Assembly (NCBI GenBank): GCA_905203195.1
Contig: CAJKVD010000045.1
Coordinates: 1-6,212 of the forward strand
Direction: 5' to 3'
Length of the DNA stretch: 6,212 bases
Origin: an uncultured Clostridium sp.
Lineage (GTDB): Bacteria; Bacillota; Clostridia; TANB77; CAG-508
How positions within the stretch are numbered: position 1 is the first letter of the stretch; each line of letters opens with the position of its first letter. This document shows, one piece after another, positions 1-5,554 of this stretch. A program made the position numbers and the translations under genes. The notes under the pieces are model-generated. The model was not told the DNA's origin, did not search any database, and worked only from the letters and a program-made list of their open reading frames with translations.

Positions 1-83
1 ATTTATACCGCTTCGGTTTATTCTCTAAAGGATTTTATTGTTTACTTTTCAATGTACTTTTTGTTCTCTGTGGAACGTTTTAT
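1..83 (-). promoter_or_regulatory. Probable rRNA operon leader (5' transcribed region; 16S gene would lie beyond base 1)
   Basis: This stretch lies downstream of three tandem sigma-A promoters and contains no ORF. Read on the minus strand it carries GTACATTGAAAA followed by GTAAACAATA (about 57 down to 36). From memory this closely resembles the conserved 'GTACnTTGAAAAnT' element of clostridial 16S leaders and 16S-23S spacers. It also has a GTTC/GAAC mini-hairpin (63-66 with 73-76) and an ACCG/CGGT hairpin near the window edge (7-17). The rRNA assignment is an inference from promoter architecture plus this motif. The mature 16S start is not visible. A tRNA or other stable-RNA operon is the main alternative. 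Confidence 0.6.
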
Positions 84-112
84 ATTTTACTATACCTTTT
101 TCATTTTGTCAA
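84..112 (-). promoter_or_regulatory. Sigma-A promoter, proximal of three (rrn-type P1)
   Basis: On the minus strand, -35 TTGACA (112-107) is separated by exactly 17 bp from -10 TAAAAT (89-84). A-tracts upstream (about 113-150) could act as an UP element. About 8 nt after the -10 the initiating base could be G, as in growth-rate-controlled rrn promoters of Bacillus; that part is inference. It is the promoter closest to the presumed rRNA leader. Confidence 0.75.
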
Positions 113-266
113 TACTTTTTCGACATTTTTTTAAAATATTTTTTTGCTTATTTTTGGACAAAATAAAAAACTAGTAATGTGTGTATTTTTTTCATTTAGT
201 TATTTATTTTTACTAATTTTATCATTAATATTTTAAACTTTTTTGTCTGTTGCTTGGTACTTTCTT

Positions 267-295
267 ATCTTAACATCTTTCTGAGTTTTTGTCAA
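267..295 (-). promoter_or_regulatory. Sigma-A promoter, middle of three (rrn-type P2)
   Basis: On the minus strand, -35 TTGACA (295-290), a 17 bp spacer and -10 TAAGAT (272-267) with a preceding TGT (extended -10). The upstream region (about 296-340) is rich in A-tracts. The initially transcribed sequence contains a CCAAG block shared with the distal promoter, so these two units look like diverged copies of one duplication 104 bp apart. Confidence 0.75.
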
Positions 296-370
296 TATGT
301 TTTTTAAATTTTTTACATATTTTTTTAAACTTTTTTGATGTCGTTTTTTGTCGAACCTTGGTGCTTGTTT

Positions 371-399
371 ATATTAACATTTTTATTCTTTTCTGTCAA
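371..399 (-). promoter_or_regulatory. Sigma-A promoter, distal of three (rrn-type P3)
   Basis: On the minus strand, -35 TTGACA (399-394), a 17 bp spacer and -10 TAATAT (376-371) with an extended TGT just before it. The -35 begins only 17 nt after the ylmC stop codon, with an A-rich stretch between. Three perfect TTGACA boxes, all with 17 bp spacing in the same direction, are the usual arrangement upstream of stable-RNA operons. Confidence 0.8.
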
Positions 400-416
400 T
401 ACTTTTTCTAATTTTT

Positions 417-651
417 TTAAATTTCTACTAATATTAAATCATCTCCTATGCACTTAATGTGTTCCCAAGGTATTATTATATCATTGTTCCCGGCAAATAT
501 GTTTAATATTTTATTATTTCCTGGTACTATTATAGAAGTAATTTTTCCACTTTCTAAATCTGCACATACATCTTGAACATATCCGAAGTCTTTTTCCATC
601 TTTTATATTAACAACTTCTTTATGTTTAAAATCCAAACCTTTATCTCCCAT
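417..651 (-). CDS. ylmC: YlmC/YmxH-family PRC-barrel sporulation protein, read through a +1 frameshift at CGG (585-583)
   Basis: A small PRC-barrel protein commonly found beside sigG in spore formers; its biochemical role is not established. The ATG at 651-649 follows an AAGGAAG-type ribosome site. The zero frame reads 22 residues ending VNIKDGKRL, then meets CGG (585-583) and would stop at 516-514 after about 45 residues of non-family sequence. Skipping C585 gives GGA and continues GYVQDVCADLESGKI to IIPWEHIKCIGDDLILVEI. The total is about 77 residues, the normal family size, and the GK(R/K)LG junction matches the YlmC consensus. A shorter start at 599 would lose the first strand of the barrel and is unlikely. 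The gap to the sigG stop is 103 bp and holds a TATAAT (687-682) without a convincing -35, so ylmC may be read from sigG or from its own weak promoter. Alternative: a pseudogene. Confidence 0.8.
582..585 (-). other. Putative +1 frameshift site CTT-CGG-A in ylmC
   Basis: The zero frame is AGA CTT CGG ATA. Omitting the C at 585 gives AGA CTT GGA TAT, which restores the conserved glycine of the family motif GK(R/K)LG. There is no homopolymer at the site and no strong Shine-Dalgarno-like stimulator just upstream. The four bases CGGA are shared with the sigE and spoIIGA sites. Confidence 0.65.
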
Positions 652-754
652 TCTTAGCACTTCCTTTTATATGTTTTTTATATTATATTCATTTTTTTTA
701 TTTTATGAACTATATATATCATATTCATTATCAAATTTAGAATTTTTTAATTAC

Positions 755-1528
755 TTATTTATATAATCTTTTTATTCTATCAATTGCATTTTTTTCTAAC
801 CTAGAAACTTGTGCTTGAGATATTCCAAGTTCTTCTGCAACTTCCATCTGAGTTCTACCTTCAAAAAATCTTCTATTTATAATATCTCTTTCTTTGCTAT
901 TTAATTTTTTTAATGCCTGCATAATTGTCATTTTTTCTGCCCATAATTCGTCTGTATTTTTTTTATCTTTTACTTGGTCCATTATATATATGCTTTCCGC
1001 TCCATCATTATATACTGGTTCTTGTAATGATATAGGATCTTGTATTGCATCTAAGCTAAATGCTATTTCTTCTTTTTCTACTTGTAATTCCTTTGCTATT
1101 TCTTCTATTGATGGTTCTTTATTATTCTCTTTTAGATATTTTTCTTTATATTGTAATACTTTATATGCTAAATCACGTATTGATCTGCTAACTCGTATAC
1201 TATTGTTGTCTCTTAAATATCTTTTTATTTCTCCAATTATCATTGGAACTGCATATGTCGAAAATTGTACGTTTTGTGTAATATCAAAATTATCTATTGA
1301 TTTTATTAATCCTACACATCCTACTTGAAACAAATCATCTGCATTTTCTCCTCTACCATAAAATCTCTGAATCACACTTAATACTAATCTTAAATTTCCA
1401 TATATAAATTCTTGCCTTGCTTCTTCATCTCCTTGTTTTATTTTTATAAATAGTTCTTCTTTTTCCCTTTTAGATAATATTGGTAATTTTGATGTGTTTA
1501 CCCCACTAATTTCAACTTTATTGAACAA
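755..1528 (-). CDS. sigG: RNA polymerase sporulation sigma factor sigma-G
   Basis: Sigma-G directs late forespore transcription after engulfment. The protein is about 257 residues (B. subtilis 260) and begins with the family signature FNKVEISGVNTSKLP. Core-binding region 2 is intact (NLRLVLSVIQRF, DDLFQVGCVGLIKSIDNFD). The -10 recognition segment FSTYAVPMIIGEIKRYLRDN and the -35 recognition helix-turn-helix TQMEVAEELGISQAQVSRLE are also complete. The start is taken as TTG 1528-1526 because a strong AAAGGAGGT lies 8 nt upstream. The in-frame TTG at 1570 would bury this site and add residues absent from homologues. Unlike its neighbours sigE and ylmC, it has no frameshift and no in-frame CGG; arginines are AGA, CGA or CGT. 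It follows the SPFH gene by 68 bp, and a poor sigma-F-like promoter is possible there. Confidence 0.96.
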   Translation of the reverse strand: MFNKVEISGVNTSKLPILSKREKEELFIKIKQGDEEARQEFIYGNLRLVLSVIQRFYGRGENADDLFQVGCVGLIKSIDNFDITQNVQFSTYAVPMIIGEIKRYLRDNNSIRVSRSIRDLAYKVLQYKEKYLKENNKEPSIEEIAKELQVEKEEIAFSLDAIQDPISLQEPVYNDGAESIYIMDQVKDKKNTDELWAEKMTIMQALKKLNSKERDIINRRFFEGRTQMEVAEELGISQAQVSRLEKNAIDRIKRLYK

Positions 1529-1535
1529 AAGAAAA

Positions 1536-1544
1536 ACCTCCTTT
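1536..1544 (-). promoter_or_regulatory. Ribosome binding site that sets the sigG TTG start
   Basis: AAAGGAGGT on the minus strand is an almost complete anti-Shine-Dalgarno match. It sits 8 nt before TTG (1528-1526), which encodes the first residue of the conserved FNKVEISGV start. It argues against the upstream in-frame TTG at 1570. Confidence 0.85.
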
Positions 1545-1558
1545 GGATTTACTATTTT

Positions 1559-1587
1559 TAGTATTTCCAAATTTGGTTTTTTTATTC
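1559..1587 (-). promoter_or_regulatory. Weak candidate forespore (sigma-F/G-like) promoter overlapping a perfect palindrome upstream of sigG
   Basis: The palindrome CCAAATTTGG occupies 1567-1576. Reading leftward from it, GGAAATACTA (1568-1559) fits the sigma-F-type -10 pattern GGnnAnAnT. A GAATA (1587-1583) lies 14 bp upstream in the -35 place, one base and about two bp of spacing off the usual form. sigG is under sigma-F control in B. subtilis, which is the reason for looking here. The evidence is weak. Confidence 0.25.
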
Positions 1588-1596
1588 TATATTATA

Positions 1597-2697
1597 TTAT
1601 TGTAGTTTTTCTCCACATTCGTTACAAAATTTACTTGTTGAATCATTCTCTTTTCCACATTTTGGGCATTTTATTTTATTTTTTTGTTCTTCCATATTTA
1701 TACTTGATTTTTGTGTATTCTGCCATGGTCCAGTTGTAGCTCCTCCTACAATTCCATTACTTGCCATATTCATCATGCCTATTCCCATAAATCCGTTCAT
1801 TGCTCCACTTGAATTTTTAGCTGCTTCTTGTACTGCATTTGAATATGCACCTGTAAGTGTTCCTTGCTGCATATATGAATTACTGCTTAATTCGTATTGG
1901 TCTATTTTCTTTTCTGATTCTTCGTCTAATGTTACTGATTCAACAACAAATCCAACCAATGATATTCCTCTTTTTCTAATTGGTTCATCAAATACTTGTG
2001 CATCCATTATTTCTTTTATTTCGTCTGTTTGACTTGGTAATTCCAATACTGGTACTTTATGTGTAGAATTCCCCAATTCGTTTAATACATTCTGGAATGC
2101 TCCTATTACTTCTGCTCTCATTTGCTCTACTAAATCACTTTTTCTGTATACTGTTGCAACACCTGCAATTTCGCTCATGAACAATGCTGGATTTGAAATT
2201 TTAAATGTGTATTTTCCAAAACATTTAACTTTCACTCTTAATGGTATTATTGTTCCTGTCATTTGGTTTGGTATTGGATGTGACCAATCTTGGAATGGGA
2301 CTGGTGCTGGCGTTCCAAATTTATTGTCCATTATTTCTTTTATATTAAAGAAAAATACTGCTTGTTCTTTTGCTGTTGCTCCATTATATGTAAACCTTTG
2401 CCACATTTCTTTAAATACTGCTCCAAATTGTCCTGCAAAAAATGATGGTGATGATGAGCTGTCAAATGTATATATTCCTTCTTCTGCTGTTGCATCTATT
2501 ACTTTTCCATTGTCGTAAATTATTGCACATTGTCCTGGTGCTACAATTATTGTGCTTTTGTTTGTTATTACTCCTGTTGGAGTTGTCTTTTTTAACATTA
2601 ATATATCATTTGTCATTTCTTCACATCTTATTGCCTCTTTCCATTGATCTTTTAATGTTGAGCCTATGGCTCCTGCAGTTGCTTTTATTAATCCCAT
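1597..2697 (-). CDS. SPFH-domain protein with C-terminal zinc ribbon (YdjI / 'virion core protein'-like)
   Basis: A 366-residue protein of the bacterial SPFH family related to B. subtilis YdjI, which acts at the membrane in the PspA envelope-stress system (family knowledge). Residues about 1-40 form an amphipathic-looking lead (IKATAGAIGSTLKDQWKEAI). Residues about 45-265 look like the SPFH domain (IIVAPGQCAIIYDNGKVID and QAVFFFNIKEIMDNKFGT, later RKRGISLVGFVVESVTLDEE). A Gly/Met/Asn-rich linker covers about 285-335. A zinc ribbon with Cys 344, 347, 358 and 361 (CPKC, CNEC) closes the protein. There is no transmembrane helix, so it is probably cytoplasmic and membrane-recruited. GGAGGT (2708-2703) overlaps the end of the upstream gene, and only 12 nt separate that gene's stop from this ATG, so the two are co-transcribed and probably translationally coupled. 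Its role beside sigE and sigG is unknown. Confidence 0.85.
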   Translation of the reverse strand: MGLIKATAGAIGSTLKDQWKEAIRCEEMTNDILMLKKTTPTGVITNKSTIIVAPGQCAIIYDNGKVIDATAEEGIYTFDSSSSPSFFAGQFGAVFKEMWQRFTYNGATAKEQAVFFFNIKEIMDNKFGTPAPVPFQDWSHPIPNQMTGTIIPLRVKVKCFGKYTFKISNPALFMSEIAGVATVYRKSDLVEQMRAEVIGAFQNVLNELGNSTHKVPVLELPSQTDEIKEIMDAQVFDEPIRKRGISLVGFVVESVTLDEESEKKIDQYELSSNSYMQQGTLTGAYSNAVQEAAKNSSGAMNGFMGIGMMNMASNGIVGGATTGPWQNTQKSSINMEEQKNKIKCPKCGKENDSTSKFCNECGEKLQ

Positions 2698-2709
2698 ATT
2701 TTACCTCCA

Positions 2710-3612
2710 TTATTTTATTTCTCTTTCTAAATTAGAAAGTACCCAGCTATATTCTCCTGTTGTTATTATACTTCCACAATATTCGCATTTTCCTGCTGAT
2801 GTTATTTGTGTTGGTGCTCCACAGTTTGGGCAATTTGTTGTACTTATTTTTTCTGTTCCTTCTTTTGTTTGTAATCCTTTTTTTCTTATAAATGTTAATA
2901 AATATGTATTTACTCTTTCTGTTGTTTTATCTCCTCTTATTACTTGTTTTGTTGTTGCATCTATTATATAATCTGCCATTCTTGAATTTAATCTTATTGT
3001 TAATATATCTTTATCTCCACTTTGTTCAAAGTTATATAAATTTGCAAAATTTACACATATTCTATCCATTACATTTATTTGATTATTGTCTATATATCCT
3101 TGCAATTGATTTTTGTGTTGTTCAAATAATTCGTTTGTTTCAAATACTCTTATTACTGACCAGTCCCTGTCTGTCCATGCTTGTTGTAACTTTACAAATA
3201 GACTTTTTACATTTGATATGAATTCTTCTTTATTAAACATAGGGTCTATTTGTTTTATTTTTGCTTCTACTATTTTTTCTCTTTGTAAGTCTGGTCCTCT
3301 GTTTATTCCATTAAATTGATTTTCTGATCTTTTTTTATCATCTTTCTTATTTGCTATATATATTAATATACTAGCTCCTATTATAACTATCCAAACTATA
3401 TCTCCTACTATTGTTCCACTACCAGTTGAACTATATGAACTGCTTGTGTCCCAATCACTTGATGAACTACTCCATGAACTTCCACTGTCCCATGAACTTC
3501 CTCCACTATCATATGATTCAAAGCTTCCTACATCAGCTTTTACTTGTGTAAAATTTAGCATTATTACCATCATTATAGTTATTAATATGATTTTTCCTAT
3601 CTTTTTTTTCAT
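2710..3612 (-). CDS. TIM44-like, zinc-ribbon transmembrane protein with signal peptide
   Basis: A 300-residue protein. Residues 1-26 are a signal peptide (KKKIGKIIL, hydrophobic core, VKA|DV). Residues 27-66 are a low-complexity Ser/Gly/Trp/Asp linker. Residues 67-87 are a transmembrane helix (IVGDIVWIVIIGASILIYIA) followed by a basic KKDDKKR stop-transfer. Residues about 115-245 resemble a TIM44-like/NTF2-fold domain (FISNVKSLFVKLQQAWTDRD, IRVFETNELFEQHKNQLQG). The C-terminus has a zinc ribbon with Cys 261, 264, 276 and 279 (CPNC, CEYC). Such proteins are usually named 'zinc-ribbon transport protein'; the function is not established. The start is ATG 3612, set by a GGGGGTGA site; an upstream in-frame TTG at 3648 would spoil the signal peptide. 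It is the first gene of a two-gene unit with the SPFH protein. A CATATAAT (3668-3661) upstream resembles a sigma-E -10, but no good -35 is seen. Confidence 0.82.
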   Translation of the reverse strand: MKKKIGKIILITIMMVIMLNFTQVKADVGSFESYDSGGSSWDSGSSWSSSSSDWDTSSSYSSTGSGTIVGDIVWIVIIGASILIYIANKKDDKKRSENQFNGINRGPDLQREKIVEAKIKQIDPMFNKEEFISNVKSLFVKLQQAWTDRDWSVIRVFETNELFEQHKNQLQGYIDNNQINVMDRICVNFANLYNFEQSGDKDILTIRLNSRMADYIIDATTKQVIRGDKTTERVNTYLLTFIRKKGLQTKEGTEKISTTNCPNCGAPTQITSAGKCEYCGSIITTGEYSWVLSNLEREIK

Positions 3613-3616
3613 TTTT

Positions 3617-3624
3617 TCACCCCC
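3617..3624 (-). promoter_or_regulatory. Ribosome binding site that sets the start of the TIM44-like gene
   Basis: GGGGGTGA on the minus strand, one base off the full anti-Shine-Dalgarno complement, sits 4 nt before ATG 3612-3610. It picks this ATG over the in-frame TTG at 3648. Confidence 0.8.
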
Positions 3625-3689
3625 TTTTATCTTATGTGCAAATAACAAAAGTGAACAATTATTATATGATTTTTTATTTCATATAAAAT

Positions 3690-3730
3690 AAAATAGTTTT
3701 GTTACATTTTTATTATAACAAAACTATTTT
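3690..3730 (-). terminator. Intrinsic terminator after sigE (bidirectional hairpin)
   Basis: A perfect 15 bp inverted repeat (3690-3704 with 3716-3730, 11 nt loop) lies 27 bp after the repaired sigE stop. T-rich tails are present in both directions. It separates spoIIGA-sigE from the TIM44-like/SPFH unit, which therefore needs its own promoter. The stem is AT-rich, so efficiency is uncertain. Confidence 0.7.
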
Positions 3731-3756
3731 TATTTTTCTACACTTTTTTACATTTT

Positions 3757-4483
3757 TCATCCTATTTTGCTACTTATGTCTTTTTTCATTTTGCCTATTA
3801 TTTTCTTTTCTAATCTAGAAATATAACTTTGTGAGATTCCGTAGTTCATCTGCAACTTCTCTTTGTGTCTTTTCTTTTCCTGTTTTAAAACCAAATCTCA
3901 TTTCCATTATATTTTTTTCTCTATCATTTAATTTTAGTATTGAGGCTCTTAATAATTTTTTATCTACTTCATCTTCTAGGTTTCTTGATGTTATATCTGG
4001 ATCTGTTCCTAATATATCAGAAAGTAGTAGTTCATTTCCATCTCCATCTTTATTAAGTGGCTCATCTATAGATATTTCTCCTCTTATTTTACTACTTTTT
4101 CTTAAAAACATTAATATTTCATTTTCTATACATCTTGAAGCATATGTTGCTAGTTTAATATTTTTATCTATATTAAATGTATTTACTCCTTTCATTAGTC
4201 CTATTGTTCCTATTGATATTAAGTCTTCTATTCCTATTCCTGTATTTTCAAATTTTTTGGCTATGTACACTACTAATCTTAAATTTCTTTCAACTAGTAT
4301 TTGCCTTGCTTCTAAATTATCTTCCTTTGATAATTCTTTTATGTATTTTTCTTCCTCTTTTGCAGGTAGTGGTGGTGGTAATGTTTGGCTCCCTGCTATA
4401 TAAAATATTGGTAAATATTCTATTTGTTTTTCCTCATTTATGTATTTTGCACATATTGTTTTTATCATTTCTAAAATTCTCAT
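3757..4483 (-). CDS. sigE: Pro-sigma-E, sporulation mother-cell sigma factor, read through a +1 frameshift at CGG (3841-3839)
   Basis: Sigma-E drives early mother-cell gene expression and is made as a membrane-tethered precursor cut by SpoIIGA. Residues 1 to about 28 are the pro-sequence. The processing region is [14 protein letters not shown]. Region 2 is typical ([54 protein letters not shown]), followed by [20 protein letters not shown] and region 4 ([26 protein letters not shown]). The zero frame then meets CGG (3841-3839) and ends at TAG 3817-3815, giving 222 residues that lack the recognition helix. Skipping C3841 gives [20 protein letters not shown] and a stop at 3759-3757: 241 residues, against 239 in B. 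subtilis. AAAGGAG (4497-4491) precedes ATG 4483. The gap to spoIIGA is 17 nt, so the two form one operon. Alternative: a pseudogene with a single C insertion. Confidence 0.9.
3838..3841 (-). other. Putative +1 frameshift site CTA-CGG-A in sigE
   Basis: The zero frame is GAA CTA CGG AAT CTC and hits a stop 8 codons later. Skipping the C at 3841 gives GAA CTA GGA ATC TCA CAA AGT (ELGISQS), the invariant turn of the region 4.2 helix-turn-helix. No slippery homopolymer and no upstream Shine-Dalgarno-like element is seen. Confidence 0.7.
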
Positions 4484-4500
4484 GTTTTTTCTCCTTTCGT

Positions 4501-5389
4501 TTATAAAATATCAATTCCTATTAAAGCTCTATATTCTCCTCTTTTTGTAAGTGATTTATTGTAAATTCCTATAATAATATTGTCTTTTCTTATTGCATTT
4601 TCTTCGGTTTCTATTATTATTTCATCTGATTTTATTCCTATTAACATTCCGTTTTGTCTTCCTAGTGATGAATATGGTATTAATTTTAATTTTGCTATAT
4701 ATTTATTTCTAATTATTTCTGGAACATTTTTGAAGTCACCTCCTATTATTTGTTCTGTGTTTTGTAAAATTTCTTTTGGTATTATTTTTTCTAATAAGCT
4801 TGATTCTACTACAATAACTGGCACTCCTGTTATTGGATCTTTTAACATATTTCCAGTATCTACTATAGCTGTAGTCTCTACTTGCTTTTTTTCTATTATT
4901 ATTTTTATATTACAATACATGTCTTTTTTGGATATTTTATTTTTTACTATTTTAAATCCTGTTATTAATATAATTGTTGCTATTATCGCTCCTATAAATA
5001 TCGTTTTTAATGGGTATGTTCCTAAGAATAATCCGTTTTTCATTAATATTTCCTGTGGTTTTATTACATATATTAATGCAAATGCTACTCCTCCAAATAA
5101 AAATGAAGTTAAATAGAATATTATTACTTGTCTTATTAATTGTTTTAGTTTTTGGGGTTGATACGCAATATATACCATTATTATTGATAATATTATTTTA
5201 AAAAATATATTTGAATATATAGCTACTGGATATATGTATGTCATAATTGAATATATTGCTCCGTATTATACTTGATATTATAATTTTAATATGATTTATT
5301 TTTAATTTTAAAATTATTGCTGTTGCATATAGAATTATACTATTCATAATTAAATTTTCTATAATTACTATATCTATGTATATCTTCAT
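4501..5389 (-). CDS. spoIIGA: SpoIIGA, membrane aspartic protease for pro-sigma-E, read through a +1 frameshift at CGG (5263-5261)
   Basis: SpoIIGA sits in the sporulation septum and cleaves the pro-sequence from sigma-E. From ATG 5389 the repaired protein has about 295 residues (B. subtilis 309). The N-terminal half, about 1-150, consists of hydrophobic membrane segments ([57 protein letters not shown]). The C-terminal half is a retropepsin-like protease domain with the catalytic motif AIVDTGN (Asp about 177) followed by [12 protein letters not shown]. The zero frame runs 42 codons to ATA, then CGG, and stops at 5200-5198 after about 63 residues. Skipping C5263 gives [20 protein letters not shown] and continues to TAA 4503. 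Starting at the internal ATG 5244 would lose the first membrane segment and is unlikely. Its position directly before sigE is the canonical spoIIG operon. Alternative: a pseudogene. Confidence 0.88.
5260..5263 (-). other. Putative +1 frameshift site ATA-CGG-A in spoIIGA
   Basis: The zero frame is AGT ATA ATA CGG AGC. Skipping the C at 5263 gives ATA GGA GCA ATA TAT, restoring a glycine that aligns with the IG/FG position at the end of the second membrane segment of SpoIIGA proteins. After the site the two reading frames overlap for about 60 bases, so either frame could be read locally. Confidence 0.65.
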
Positions 5390-5393
5390 TTTC

Positions 5394-5399
5394 ATCACC
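5394..5399 (-). promoter_or_regulatory. Ribosome binding site choosing the spoIIGA start
   Basis: GGTGAT on the minus strand matches the anti-Shine-Dalgarno complement and lies 4 nt before ATG 5389-5387. It overlaps the upstream in-frame ATG at 5401 and ATG at 5395. The start at 5389 gives MKIYIDIV, the usual SpoIIGA N-terminus. Confidence 0.6.
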
Positions 5400-5418
5400 A
5401 TCTTTTTATTGCTTTTTT

Positions 5419-5451
5419 ATTTTACTACGTATATATTGAAAATGCTGTCTT
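5419..5451 (-). promoter_or_regulatory. Candidate spoIIG promoter (sigma-A-like with long spacer)
   Basis: On the minus strand, AAGACA (5451-5446) and TAAAAT (5424-5419) are separated by 21 bp. The B. subtilis spoIIG promoter is known for an unusually long 22 bp spacer and dependence on Spo0A. A perfect Spo0A box lies about 26 bp upstream of this -35. The -35 is a weak match, so this is tentative. Confidence 0.35.
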
Positions 5452-5476
5452 TTCTTATTGTAGAATAAAAGAAATA

Positions 5477-5483
5477 TTCGACA
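5477..5483 (-). promoter_or_regulatory. Spo0A box (0A box) upstream of spoIIGA
   Basis: TGTCGAA on the minus strand (5483-5477) is a perfect match to the 0A-box core. It lies in the intergenic region 88 bp upstream of the spoIIGA start. In Bacillus, phosphorylated Spo0A activates spoIIG from such boxes. A weaker copy, AATCGAA (5517-5511), lies 34 bp further upstream within the terminator loop. Confidence 0.6.
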
Positions 5484-5486
5484 CTA

Positions 5487-5533
5487 AAAAAAGACATAAA
5501 CCTAATCTTTTTCGATTGATTTATGTCTTTTTT
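5487..5533 (-). terminator. Intrinsic terminator after ftsZ (bidirectional hairpin)
   Basis: A 14 bp perfect inverted repeat (5487-5500 with 5520-5533) carries an additional AATC/GATT pairing inside the 19 nt loop. The A-run on one side and T-run on the other give a U-tail in either direction. It lies 22 bp past the ftsZ stop and insulates spoIIGA from ftsZ transcription. Confidence 0.85.
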
Positions 5534-5554
5534 GTATTTCTTTTTTTATATATA

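Noticed and set aside
582..612. An upstream Shine-Dalgarno-like stimulator as in prfB frameshifting
   Set aside because: Nothing consistent and G-rich lies 3-8 bases before the three shift sites, and re-pairing of the P-site tRNA one base on (CTT to TTC, CTA to TAC, ATA to TAC) would be poor. This is unlike the prfB CTT-TGA mechanism.
1256..1262. A TGTCGAA Spo0A box on the plus strand
   Set aside because: It lies inside the sigG coding region, in a conserved part of the protein, and is far from any promoter.
1529..1570. The TTG at 1570 as the sigG start
   Set aside because: It would place the strong AAAGGAGGT inside the gene and add residues not seen in sigma-G proteins.
3613..3648. An upstream TTG start for the TIM44-like protein
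   Set aside because: It would put 12 polar residues before the signal peptide and run through the GGGGGTGA ribosome site.
582..5263. Explaining the three frameshifts as sequencing or assembly errors
   Set aside because: The extra base is always C, always before an in-frame conserved GGA, and not in a homopolymer. CGGA also occurs four times in other frames (997, 1793, 4649, 5033) with the gene frame intact. Error cannot be fully excluded without reads.
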